25,032 bases of DNA from the NCBI GenBank assembly GCA_910587275.1, contig CAJUMD010000025.1, positions 11,832-36,863 on the forward strand, given 5' to 3'. This stretch comes from an uncultured Kineothrix sp. Its GTDB lineage: Bacteria; Bacillota; Clostridia; Lachnospirales; Lachnospiraceae. This document shows positions 13,901 through 20,946 of the stretch, in pieces; the first letter of the stretch is position 1; the number at the start of each line of letters is the position of its first letter. The position numbers and the translations under genes were made by a program. The notes below the pieces were generated by a model. The model saw nothing but the letters and a program-made list of their open reading frames with translations. It searched no databases and was not told the DNA's origin.

Positions 13901-15250
13901 ATGAAGAAACGAAAAAAGCGGAAAAAACTAAAAAAAGCCAAAAACCGTAAAAGGCAAAGCGGCCTGGGCAGGTTATTGGCTGTTTTCTGTACCACTTTTA
14001 TCGGCGTGGTTCTTATGGGAATGACGGTTTTTTTCTTATGCCATGTAATGAAAGCAGGGGAAGATAGCGGGATACGGCAGGCGGAAGGGGAAAAAGTGCA
14101 GGAAAAGCCGGCGGCTTCAGGAACTTTGCAGGAAGTGCTTCCACAGGAGCCGGAACAGACACAGCAGACACAGGACCTTTTGGAGCAACCGGTGCCGGAG
14201 GAGCCCGAACCGGAGCCGCAGGGGAAATATGCGGATATCCTGGCGGACAGCGATTATATGCGGGAAAACCGTATTTATGCAAAGGAAACGGCGGAGGACG
14301 GGAAAGTGACGTTTGTTTTCGCGGGTGATATCCTTTTTGATCCCGGTTACAGCATTATGGCGAAAATGCTGCAAAGGGAAGGCGGAATCCATGACAGTAT
14401 TTCCGAAGACCTGATGGCGGAGATGCAGAATGCGGATATTTTTATGGTGAACAATGAGTTTCCCTATTCCGACCGGGGAACGCCCACGCCGGAAAAACAA
14501 TTTACGTTCCGCGCAAAACCGGAATCTGCGGAAATCCTGCATGAAATGGGAGCGGATATCGTATCCCTTGCCAATAATCATGCGTATGATTACGGGGAAG
14601 AAGCGTTTTTGGATACTTTGGATACGCTGCAGAATACGGATATTCCTTTTGTGGGGGCAGGACGTAACCTGGAGGAAGCCTCCGCCCCCGTTTATTTCAT
14701 AGCGGGTGACATCAAGATTGCCGTGGTTTCCGCCACCCAAATAGAACGGTTGGATCATCCTGATACCAAAGGGGCCACCGAAACCACGGCGGGTGTATTC
14801 CGCTGCTGGAATCCGGATAATCTGTTGGAAAAGGTAAAGGAAGCGAAGGAAAACAGCGATTTTGTCATTGTTTACATCCATTGGGGAACGGAAAATACGG
14901 ACGTGCCGGATTGGGCGCAGTTGGATCAGGCACCGAAAATTGCGGATGCGGGGGCGGACCTTATTATCGGCGACCATTCCCACTGTTTACAGCCCATCCA
15001 GTATGTAAACGGCGTACCGGTGGTATACAGCCTCGGCAACTTCCTGTTTAATTCCAAGGAGCTGGACACCTGCCTGGTGAAAGCGGTGGTGACGGAGGAA
15101 GGACTGGAGAGCCTGCAGTTCCTTCCCGCGCTGCAGAAAAACTGCAGCACTTCCATGCTTTACGGGGAGGAAAAGGAGCGGGTGCTTTCTTATATGCGTT
15201 CCATATCGCCGCATGTGAACATTGACGGGGAAGGATATATTACCCAATGA
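13901..15250 (+). CDS. CapA-family (poly-gamma-glutamate capsule type) metallophosphatase-like membrane-anchored protein
   Basis: The 449-residue protein has a Lys/Arg-rich cytoplasmic start, one membrane segment at about residues 24-48, a Pro/Glu/Gln-rich linker (~60-108), and an extracytoplasmic CapA domain. Metallophosphoesterase-like motifs appear in order: AGDILF (141-146), NNEFPYSDRG (184-193), LANNHAYDYG (223-232), IHWGTE (326-331), GDHSHCLQPI (357-366) and SLGNFLF (377-383). CapA proteins take part in making or anchoring poly-gamma-glutamate; many homologues have unknown roles. CAGGAGCG precedes the ATG. No capB or capC is adjacent. It is unusually placed between rplA and rplJ. Its stop codon lies inside a 10-bp direct repeat around a small insertion footprint. 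The real substrate is unknown. Confidence 0.85.
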   Translation: MKKRKKRKKLKKAKNRKRQSGLGRLLAVFCTTFIGVVLMGMTVFFLCHVMKAGEDSGIRQAEGEKVQEKPAASGTLQEVLPQEPEQTQQTQDLLEQPVPEEPEPEPQGKYADILADSDYMRENRIYAKETAEDGKVTFVFAGDILFDPGYSIMAKMLQREGGIHDSISEDLMAEMQNADIFMVNNEFPYSDRGTPTPEKQFTFRAKPESAEILHEMGADIVSLANNHAYDYGEEAFLDTLDTLQNTDIPFVGAGRNLEEASAPVYFIAGDIKIAVVSATQIERLDHPDTKGATETTAGVFRCWNPDNLLEKVKEAKENSDFVIVYIHWGTENTDVPDWAQLDQAPKIADAGADLIIGDHSHCLQPIQYVNGVPVVYSLGNFLFNSKELDTCLVKAVVTEEGLESLQFLPALQKNCSTSMLYGEEKERVLSYMRSISPHVNIDGEGYITQ

Positions 15251-15284
15251 TGACAGTTCAACCTGAACTGTTACACCCAATGAT
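15242..15284. repeat. small insertion or excision footprint of family 1 with 10-bp target duplication
   Basis: ACCCAATGAT occurs exactly twice (15242-15251 and 15275-15284). The 23 bases between form a hairpin, CAGTTCA-ACC-TGAACTG (15254-15270), ending TGAACTGTTAC, which is the terminal sequence of the family 1 element. It looks like two element ends joined with the middle missing. The TGA of the CapA-like gene (15248-15250) lies in the left repeat. Confidence 0.65.
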
Positions 15285-15303
15285 ATTTTTTCCGGGAAAA
15301 AAC

Positions 15304-15332
15304 TTGACAAACCCCGTCCCATGCCGTATAGT
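15304..15332 (+). promoter_or_regulatory. sigma-A promoter for rplJ-rplL
   Basis: A perfect TTGACA (15304-15309) and TATAGT (15327-15332) are 17 bases apart. Transcription should start near 15339, directly before the L10 leader. It begins only 20 bases after the insertion footprint. Confidence 0.9.
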
Positions 15333-15339
15333 AAAGAAT

Positions 15340-15505
15340 GCCGAAGACAGTAGGTGCCATAGGGATGACCGGATGAAAACAGGGTTCCGCATGGCGTAAA
15401 GGAATTTGGAATCCACCTACCGAGGAAAAGAGTTTATTTATTATGATATAAAACCTTTCCGTCTTTGTGTGTATTCCAAGGAGGAGAGGTTTTTCTTTTA
15501 TAATG
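15340..15505 (+). promoter_or_regulatory. ribosomal protein L10 leader (Firmicutes type)
   Basis: The leader shows the known order: GAAGACAGTAGGTG near the 5' end, whose TAGGTG (15351-15356) pairs with CACCTA (15414-15419), an inner GCCAT/ATGGC stem (15356-15360 with 15391-15395), then ACCGAGGAAAAGA, and a downstream attenuator. The L10(L12)4 complex is known to bind this RNA in Firmicutes and lower rplJL expression when in excess. Confidence 0.88.
15451..15499 (+). terminator. attenuator terminator inside the L10 leader
   Basis: AAACCTTTCC (15451-15460) pairs with GGAGAGGTTT (15483-15492), one G-U pair, followed by a T-rich run to 15499. It lies ahead of rplJ, so it is expected to terminate conditionally under L10 control. 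Confidence 0.8.
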
Positions 15506-15551
15506 GAACGAAACTCCTTTCGGCAGATCAATCTATAAGGAGGTAAAGAAA

Positions 15552-16121
15552 GTGGCAAAAATTGAATTGAAACAGCCCATTGTGGAAGAAATTTCGGCAA
15601 GCATCAAAGATGCCCAGTCCGTAGTTCTTGTGGACTACCGTGGACTTACGGTAGAGCAGGATACCAGGCTCCGCAAGGAATTGCGGGAAGCCGGGATTAC
15701 TTACAAGGTTTACAAGAACACCATGATGAATTTCGCGTTCAAGGGAACGGACTGCGAAGCGCTTGTCCAGTATTTGGAAGGTCCCAGCGCTGTTGCCATC
15801 TCCGGGACGGATGCTACCGCACCGGCAAGGGTATTGTGCAAATTTGCGAAAGACGCTCCCAAATTGGAAGTCAAGGGCGGTATTGTGGAAGGCGTTGCAT
15901 ATGATGCGGCAGGCATTGCGGACATTGCGAAGATTCCTTCCAGGGATGAGCTCATTTCCAAACTGCTTGGAAGCCTGCAGTCCCCGATTACGAATTTCGC
16001 CCGCGTTATGAACCAGTTGGCGGAAAAAGGCGGCGCAGCGGCAGCAGCAGCCAGTGTGGAAGCGGCAGCGGAACCGGCGGCAGAGGCTCCCGCTGAAGAA
16101 GCGGCACCCGCAGCAGAGTAA
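15552..16121 (+). CDS. rplJ: 50S ribosomal protein L10
   Basis: The 189-residue protein begins at a GTG, supported by AAGGAGGT (15538-15545) seven bases upstream and by the conserved AKIELKQPIVEEI start. The N-terminal rRNA-binding domain contains VVLVDYRGLTVEQDTRLRKELR. The C-terminal helix that carries L7/L12 dimers follows the RDELISKLLGSLQSPI segment. A long Ala/Glu-rich tail (from about residue 160, ending EEAAPAAE) makes it some 15-20 residues longer than typical. It forms the ribosomal stalk base with L11. It has its own promoter and L10 leader and is followed by rplL after 86 bases with no clear signal besides the ribosome binding site. Confidence 0.98.
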   Translation: MAKIELKQPIVEEISASIKDAQSVVLVDYRGLTVEQDTRLRKELREAGITYKVYKNTMMNFAFKGTDCEALVQYLEGPSAVAISGTDATAPARVLCKFAKDAPKLEVKGGIVEGVAYDAAGIADIAKIPSRDELISKLLGSLQSPITNFARVMNQLAEKGGAAAAAASVEAAAEPAAEAPAEEAAPAAE

Positions 16122-16207
16122 ACAGGAACCGTAAACGGAAATCAGAGAATCCGGGAAACCGGAAAATGAAAACAAATAGGAAAATAAAAAAGCGGAGGTA
16201 AACAAGA

Positions 16208-16585
16208 ATGGCAAAATTAACAGCTCAGGAACTGATTGATGCAATCAAAGAGTTATCCGTATTGGAATTAAATGATTTGGTAAAAGCATGTGAGGAAGAA
16301 TTCGGCGTATCCGCAGCAGCAGGCGTTGTAGTTGCGGCAGCAGCAGACGGCGGTGCGGCAGCGGCAGAGGAGAAGACGGAATTCGACGTGGAACTCACCG
16401 AAGTAGGTCCGAACAAGGTTAAGGTAATCAAAGTGGTACGTGAAGCTACCGGCCTTGGCTTAAAAGAAGCAAAAGACCTTGTTGATTCGGCTCCCAAGAC
16501 ATTAAAAGAGGGCATCTCCAAGGATGAGGCTGAAGAACTCAAGACGAAACTGGAAGCAGAAGGGGCAAAGGTTACGGTTAAGTAA
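16208..16585 (+). CDS. rplL: 50S ribosomal protein L7/L12
   Basis: The 125-residue acidic protein has the three-part L12 layout: an N-terminal dimerisation region (LTAQELIDAIKELSVLELNDL), an Ala/Gly-rich hinge (about residues 36-58), and the C-terminal factor-binding domain (FDVELTEVGPNKVKVIKVVREATGLGLKEAKDLVDSAP to the end). It binds elongation factors on the ribosomal stalk. GCGGAGGT lies about 8 bases before the ATG. A terminator follows 22 bases after the stop, so rplJL is a separate unit from rpoBC. Confidence 0.98.
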   Translation: MAKLTAQELIDAIKELSVLELNDLVKACEEEFGVSAAAGVVVAAAADGGAAAAEEKTEFDVELTEVGPNKVKVIKVVREATGLGLKEAKDLVDSAPKTLKEGISKDEAEELKTKLEAEGAKVTVK

Positions 16586-16607
16586 TCGGGCAATCCGGTT
16601 TGATATG

Positions 16608-16638
16608 GCGTCTGCATATGTGCAGGCGCTGTTTTTTT
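16608..16638 (+). terminator. Rho-independent terminator after rplL
   Basis: GCGTCTGCA (16608-16616) pairs with TGCAGGCGC (16621-16629), one G-U pair, around a 4-base loop, followed by TG and seven Ts (16632-16638). With the rpoB promoter at 16901 it separates rplJL from rpoBC. Confidence 0.9.
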
Positions 16639-16690
16639 ATACACACGGGCACCCAAAGGAAGGATGTCGGCAGAGCTGACGGATGCCCGG

Positions 16691-16756
16691 TGCGCGGAAT
16701 AGGGGAAAGATTTCCCTACTCGATTGCGCAGCCCCATGCAGAGGAAGTGTGCCGCC
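16691..16756 (+). repeat. family 2 GC-rich hairpin repeat, copy B
   Basis: It reads GCGCGGAATAGGGGAAAG, ATTTCCCTACTCGATTG, then CGCAGCCCCATGCAGAGG and a final GCCGCC. The first two blocks form a hairpin (AGGGGAAA with TTTCCCT). The blocks match the reverse complement of 8734-8840 closely. It sits directly against the family 3 element, with GCCGCC shared by both. Confidence 0.65.
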
Positions 16757-16887
16757 AGAACGTGTTTGAAAATTCATTCCTGTCATCTGCACTGCGATGT
16801 GCCGCATCACCACTTTGCGTGATATTTGTGCCAAATTCAGGGCGTACATCTGCTAGAAAGCAATTTTCAAACACACTTTGGGGCGGC
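16751..16887. repeat. family 3 terminal-inverted-repeat element (MITE-like) upstream of rpoB
   Basis: GTGTTTGAAAATT (16762-16774) and AATTTTCAAACAC (16862-16874) are perfect 13-base inverted repeats. They extend outward with mismatches to GCCGCC (16751-16756) and GGCGGC (16882-16887). Inside are small hairpins such as GATG-TGCCG-CATC and ATCAC-CACTTTGC-GTGAT. The ~137-bp element encodes no protein of note and ends 13 bases before the rpoB -35 box. Confidence 0.65.
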
Positions 16888-16900
16888 TTATAAAAAATGC

Positions 16901-16929
16901 TTGACTCTCTTTCCAATTTGTAGTAGAAT
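16901..16929 (+). promoter_or_regulatory. sigma-A promoter for rpoB-rpoC
   Basis: TTGACT (16901-16906) and TAGAAT (16924-16929) are 17 bases apart. The start lies near 16936, giving a leader of about 100 bases before rpoB. Confidence 0.85.
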
Positions 16930-16946
16930 GGACAATGCACTATTGT

Positions 16947-16963
16947 GGTAAGGTGTGCTTACC
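16947..16963 (+). other. short hairpin in the rpoB leader
   Basis: GGTAAG (16947-16952) pairs with CTTACC (16958-16963) around a 5-base loop near the 5' end of the rpoBC transcript, followed by TTTAATTTTTG. It may stabilise the transcript or act as a weak attenuator; the T-run is interrupted. Confidence 0.35.
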
Positions 16964-17039
16964 TTTAATTTTTGTACCAACAGGAATTATAAATCACCGA
17001 AAATAGGCTTAAAATCAAAAAGAACGGGGTGAAATGTCA

Positions 17040-20000
17040 ATGGAAAAAAACAGAATACGTCCAATTGCCGCGAGCAAGAACATACGTATGAGTTATTCAC
17101 GACAAAAAGAGGTTTTGGAGATGCCAAACCTGATTGAAGTACAGAAAGACTCTTACAGATGGTTTCTCGAAGAAGGCTTGAAAGAAGTCTTTGACGATAT
17201 TTCTCCGATCGCCGATTACAGCGGACATTTAAGTTTGGAATTTGTGGACTTTGAGCTGTGCGAGAAAGACGTGAAGTATTCGATTGAGAAATGTAAGGAA
17301 AGAGATGCAACTTATGCGGCACCCTTGAAGGTTAAGGTTCGCCTTTATAATAAGGAGAAAGAGGAAATCAGCGAACACGAAATCTTTATGGGGGATCTTC
17401 CGTTAATGACAGAAACGGGAACCTTCGTGATTAATGGCGCCGAGCGTGTTATCGTAAGCCAGTTGGTACGTTCCCCCGGTATTTATTATGCCATCGGCCA
17501 TGATAAAATCGGTAAAAGGCTGTTTTCCTCCACGGTTATCCCGAACCGCGGCGCATGGCTGGAATATGAGACGGACTCCAATGACGTGTTTTACGTGCGT
17601 GTGGACAGGACGAGGAAAGTACCCATTACCGTACTGCTCAGGGCCTTAGGTGTAGGTACAAACGATGAAATCAGGGAATTGTTCGGTGATGAGCCGAAGA
17701 TAGAGGCGAGTTTTGGAAAAGACACTTCTGAAAATTACCAGGAGGGTCTGTTAGAGTTATACAAAAAAATCCGGCCGGGCGAGCCGCTCAGCGTGGAAAG
17801 TGCGGAAAGTCTAATCACCGCAATGTTTTTTGACCCCAGAAGATATGATTTGGCAAAAGTCGGAAGATATAAATTCAATAAAAAGCTGGCGTTCCGCAAC
17901 CGGATACGCAACCATATTCTTGCAGAAGACGTGGTGGATGTGACGACGGGTGAGATTTTGGCAACGGCAGGAACGAAAGTGACGATGGAACTGGCGGATG
18001 ATATCCAAAATGCGGCAGTGCCTTACGTTTATATCCAAACGGAGGAAAAGAATGTAAAGGTTCTTTCCAATATGATGGTAGAGCTTACGAGTTTCGTGGA
18101 TTGTACACCGAAAGAGCTTGGCATTACCGAAAAGGTATATTATCCGGTATTGGCACAGATTTTGGAGGAATACAGCGAAGACCCCGAAGGGCTGGCACAT
18201 GCCATCCAGCGGAACGTGCATGAGCTGATTCCGAAGCATATTACGAAGGAAGACATTATTGCTTCCATTAACTATAATATTCATTTGGAGTACGGCATCG
18301 GCAACGATGACGATATCGACCATTTGGGTAACCGCCGTATCCGTTCCGTAGGCGAATTGCTGCAGAACCAGTACCGGATTGGTCTGTCCAGGATGGAAAG
18401 AGTAGTGCGCGAAAGAATGACCACCCATGATTTGGATGAAATTTCCCCGCAGGTATTGATAAATATCAAACCGGTGCAGGCGGCGGTAAAGGAATTTTTT
18501 GGTTCTTCCCAGTTGTCGCAGTTTATGGACCAGAACAACCCGCTTGGAGAGCTGACCCACAAAAGACGTTTGTCCGCGCTGGGACCGGGCGGTCTGTCCA
18601 GGGACCGTGCGGGATTTGAGGTTCGTGACGTGCATTATTCCCATTACGGGAGGATGTGCCCTATTGAGACGCCGGAAGGTCCGAACATCGGTCTGATTAA
18701 CTCTTTGGCAAGCTATGCAAGAATTAACGAATACGGCTTTGTGGAAGCGCCGTACCGTAAAATAGATAAGTCCGACCCGCAGAACCCCCGTGTAACGGAA
18801 GAAGTGGTTTACATGACGGCGGACGAGGAAGACAACTACCATGTAGCACAGGCGAATGAGGCGTTGGATGCGGAAGGGCATTTCGTGAAGAATACCGTAT
18901 CCGGGCGTTATAAGGAGGAGACCTCCGAATATCCCAAGGCGATGTTTGATTACATGGACGTATCGCCCAAGATGGTATTCTCCGTGGCTACGGCGCTGAT
19001 TCCTTTCCTGGAAAACGACGATGCGAACCGTGCGCTGATGGGTTCCAACATGCAGCGGCAGGCAGTTCCGCTTTTAACGACGGAAGCTCCCGTGGTGGGT
19101 ACCGGTATGGAGCCGAAGGCGGCGGTGGACTCCGGCGTATGCGTAGTGGCGCGGAAGTCCGGGACCGTGGATTATGTTTCTTCCAGGATTATTAAGATGA
19201 CTTATGACGATGGGGAAAGGGACGAATACCGCCTGACGAAATTTTCGCGCAGTAACCAGTCCAACTGCTACAACCAAAAGCCCGTGGTATTTAAGGGCGA
19301 ACATGTGGAAAAAGGGGAAGTCATTGCGGACGGACCTTCCACGGCGGACGGTGAACTGGCGCTGGGTAAGAATCCGCTGATTGGGTTTATGACATGGGAA
19401 GGCTACAATTATGAAGATGCCGTTCTGTTGAGCGAAAGGCTGGTACAGGAGGATGTATATACTTCCGTTCATATCGAGGAATATGAGGCGGAGGCGCGGG
19501 ATACCAAATTGGGACCGGAGGAAATTACCAGGGATGTTCCGGGTGTCGGCGATGATGCGCTGAAGGATTTGGACGACAGGGGGATTATCCGTATCGGAGC
19601 GGAGGTGCGTGCCGGTGATATTCTGGTAGGAAAAGTAACCCCGAAGGGCGAAACGGAGCTGACGGCGGAAGAAAGGCTGTTACGTGCCATTTTCGGCGAG
19701 AAGGCGAGAGAGGTCCGGGATACTTCCTTAAAAGTACCCCATGGGGAATACGGCATTGTGGTGGATGCCAAAGTGTTTACCAGGGATAACGGCGACGAGC
19801 TTTCGCCGGGGGTCAACCAGGCAGTGCGCATTTACATTGCGCAGAAAAGGAAGATTTCCGTGGGCGATAAGATGGCAGGACGCCATGGGAACAAGGGTGT
19901 GGTTTCCCGTGTGCTTCCGGTAGAGGATATGCCCTACCTGCCAAACGGGCGTCCGTTGGATATCGTGTTAAATCCTCTTGGTGTGCCGTCCCGTATGAAC

Positions 20001-20909
20001 ATCGGACAGGTGCTTGAAATCCATCTGTCCCTTGCGGCAAGGGCTTTGGGCTTCAATGTGGCGACGCCGGTATTTGACGGGGCGAACGAAGAAGATATTA
20101 TGGATACGTTGGATCTTGCCAACGATTATGTAAATTTGGAGTGGGAGGAGTTTGAGAAGAAACACAAGGCGGAACTTCTTCCCGAAGTGATGGATTATTT
20201 ATACGAACACAGGGACCACAGGGAAGTTTGGAAGGGTGTACCCATTTCCAGGGACGGAAAGGTAAGGCTGCGGGACGGCAGGACCGGGGAGTATTTCGAC
20301 AGCCCGGTTACCATCGGACACATGCATTACCTGAAGCTGCACCATTTGGTGGACGATAAGATTCATGCCCGTTCCACGGGTCCTTACTCGCTGGTAACGC
20401 AGCAGCCGCTGGGCGGTAAAGCACAGTTCGGCGGACAGCGGTTCGGGGAAATGGAAGTTTGGGCGCTGGAGGCGTATGGCGCATCTTATACGCTGCAGGA
20501 AATCCTGACCGTGAAATCCGATGATGTGGTAGGGCGTGTGAAGACCTATGAGGCGATTATTAAGGGCGACAACATTCCTGAGCCGGGGATTCCAGAATCT
20601 TTCAAGGTGCTGTTAAAAGAACTTCAGTCCCTCGGACTGGACGTGCGCGTGCTGCGGGATGACCAGACGGAAGTGGAAATCATGGAGACCATCGATTACG
20701 GTGATACGGATTACCGGTATGAGATGGAAGGCGACCGCAAGAACTATGACTACGAGAACGAGTCACTGGGAAGCCTTGGCTACCAGAAGCAGGAGTTTGA
20801 CGAGGACAGCGGTGAATTGGTCAATGCGGACGGCGCGGATTTGGAAGATGAGGAATTGGAACTGGAGCTGGATGACGAAGCCGAATTTGCGGAAGTGTAT
20901 GACGAATAA
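17040..20909 (+). CDS. rpoB: DNA-directed RNA polymerase subunit beta
   Basis: The 1289-residue protein is the RNA polymerase beta subunit. The rifampicin pocket and fork region (SSQLSQFMDQNNPL, THKRRLSALGPGG, near 18500-18600) keeps the drug-sensitive residues at the D516, H526 and S531 equivalents of E. coli. Later come YSHYGRMCPIETPEGPNIG, GDKMAGRHGNKGV (active-site lysine region) and the GGKAQFGGQRFGEMEVWALE block near the C-terminus. An acidic tail (ELELELDDEAEF) ends the protein. The ATG at 17040 is preferred because GGGGTG (17026-17031) lies 8 bases upstream; the in-frame ATG at 17034 is too close. rpoC follows closely. Confidence 0.97.
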   Translation: MEKNRIRPIAASKNIRMSYSRQKEVLEMPNLIEVQKDSYRWFLEEGLKEVFDDISPIADYSGHLSLEFVDFELCEKDVKYSIEKCKERDATYAAPLKVKVRLYNKEKEEISEHEIFMGDLPLMTETGTFVINGAERVIVSQLVRSPGIYYAIGHDKIGKRLFSSTVIPNRGAWLEYETDSNDVFYVRVDRTRKVPITVLLRALGVGTNDEIRELFGDEPKIEASFGKDTSENYQEGLLELYKKIRPGEPLSVESAESLITAMFFDPRRYDLAKVGRYKFNKKLAFRNRIRNHILAEDVVDVTTGEILATAGTKVTMELADDIQNAAVPYVYIQTEEKNVKVLSNMMVELTSFVDCTPKELGITEKVYYPVLAQILEEYSEDPEGLAHAIQRNVHELIPKHITKEDIIASINYNIHLEYGIGNDDDIDHLGNRRIRSVGELLQNQYRIGLSRMERVVRERMTTHDLDEISPQVLINIKPVQAAVKEFFGSSQLSQFMDQNNPLGELTHKRRLSALGPGGLSRDRAGFEVRDVHYSHYGRMCPIETPEGPNIGLINSLASYARINEYGFVEAPYRKIDKSDPQNPRVTEEVVYMTADEEDNYHVAQANEALDAEGHFVKNTVSGRYKEETSEYPKAMFDYMDVSPKMVFSVATALIPFLENDDANRALMGSNMQRQAVPLLTTEAPVVGTGMEPKAAVDSGVCVVARKSGTVDYVSSRIIKMTYDDGERDEYRLTKFSRSNQSNCYNQKPVVFKGEHVEKGEVIADGPSTADGELALGKNPLIGFMTWEGYNYEDAVLLSERLVQEDVYTSVHIEEYEAEARDTKLGPEEITRDVPGVGDDALKDLDDRGIIRIGAEVRAGDILVGKVTPKGETELTAEERLLRAIFGEKAREVRDTSLKVPHGEYGIVVDAKVFTRDNGDELSPGVNQAVRIYIAQKRKISVGDKMAGRHGNKGVVSRVLPVEDMPYLPNGRPLDIVLNPLGVPSRMNIGQVLEIHLSLAARALGFNVATPVFDGANEEDIMDTLDLANDYVNLEWEEFEKKHKAELLPEVMDYLYEHRDHREVWKGVPISRDGKVRLRDGRTGEYFDSPVTIGHMHYLKLHHLVDDKIHARSTGPYSLVTQQPLGGKAQFGGQRFGEMEVWALEAYGASYTLQEILTVKSDDVVGRVKTYEAIIKGDNIPEPGIPESFKVLLKELQSLGLDVRVLRDDQTEVEIMETIDYGDTDYRYEMEGDRKNYDYENESLGSLGYQKQEFDEDSGELVNADGADLEDEELELELDDEAEFAEVYDE

Positions 20910-20946
20910 GGTGTAACAGTCCGAAAAGAAAGGGATGTGTGTGAAG

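Noticed and set aside
18490..18600. Possible rifampicin-resistance changes in rpoB
   Set aside because: The pocket residues equivalent to D516, H526 and S531 are the sensitive forms; no resistance pattern is seen.
17811..18881. Minus-strand open frame (356 codons) inside rpoB
   Set aside because: It lies wholly opposite conserved rpoB sequence and has no motif or start signal of its own.
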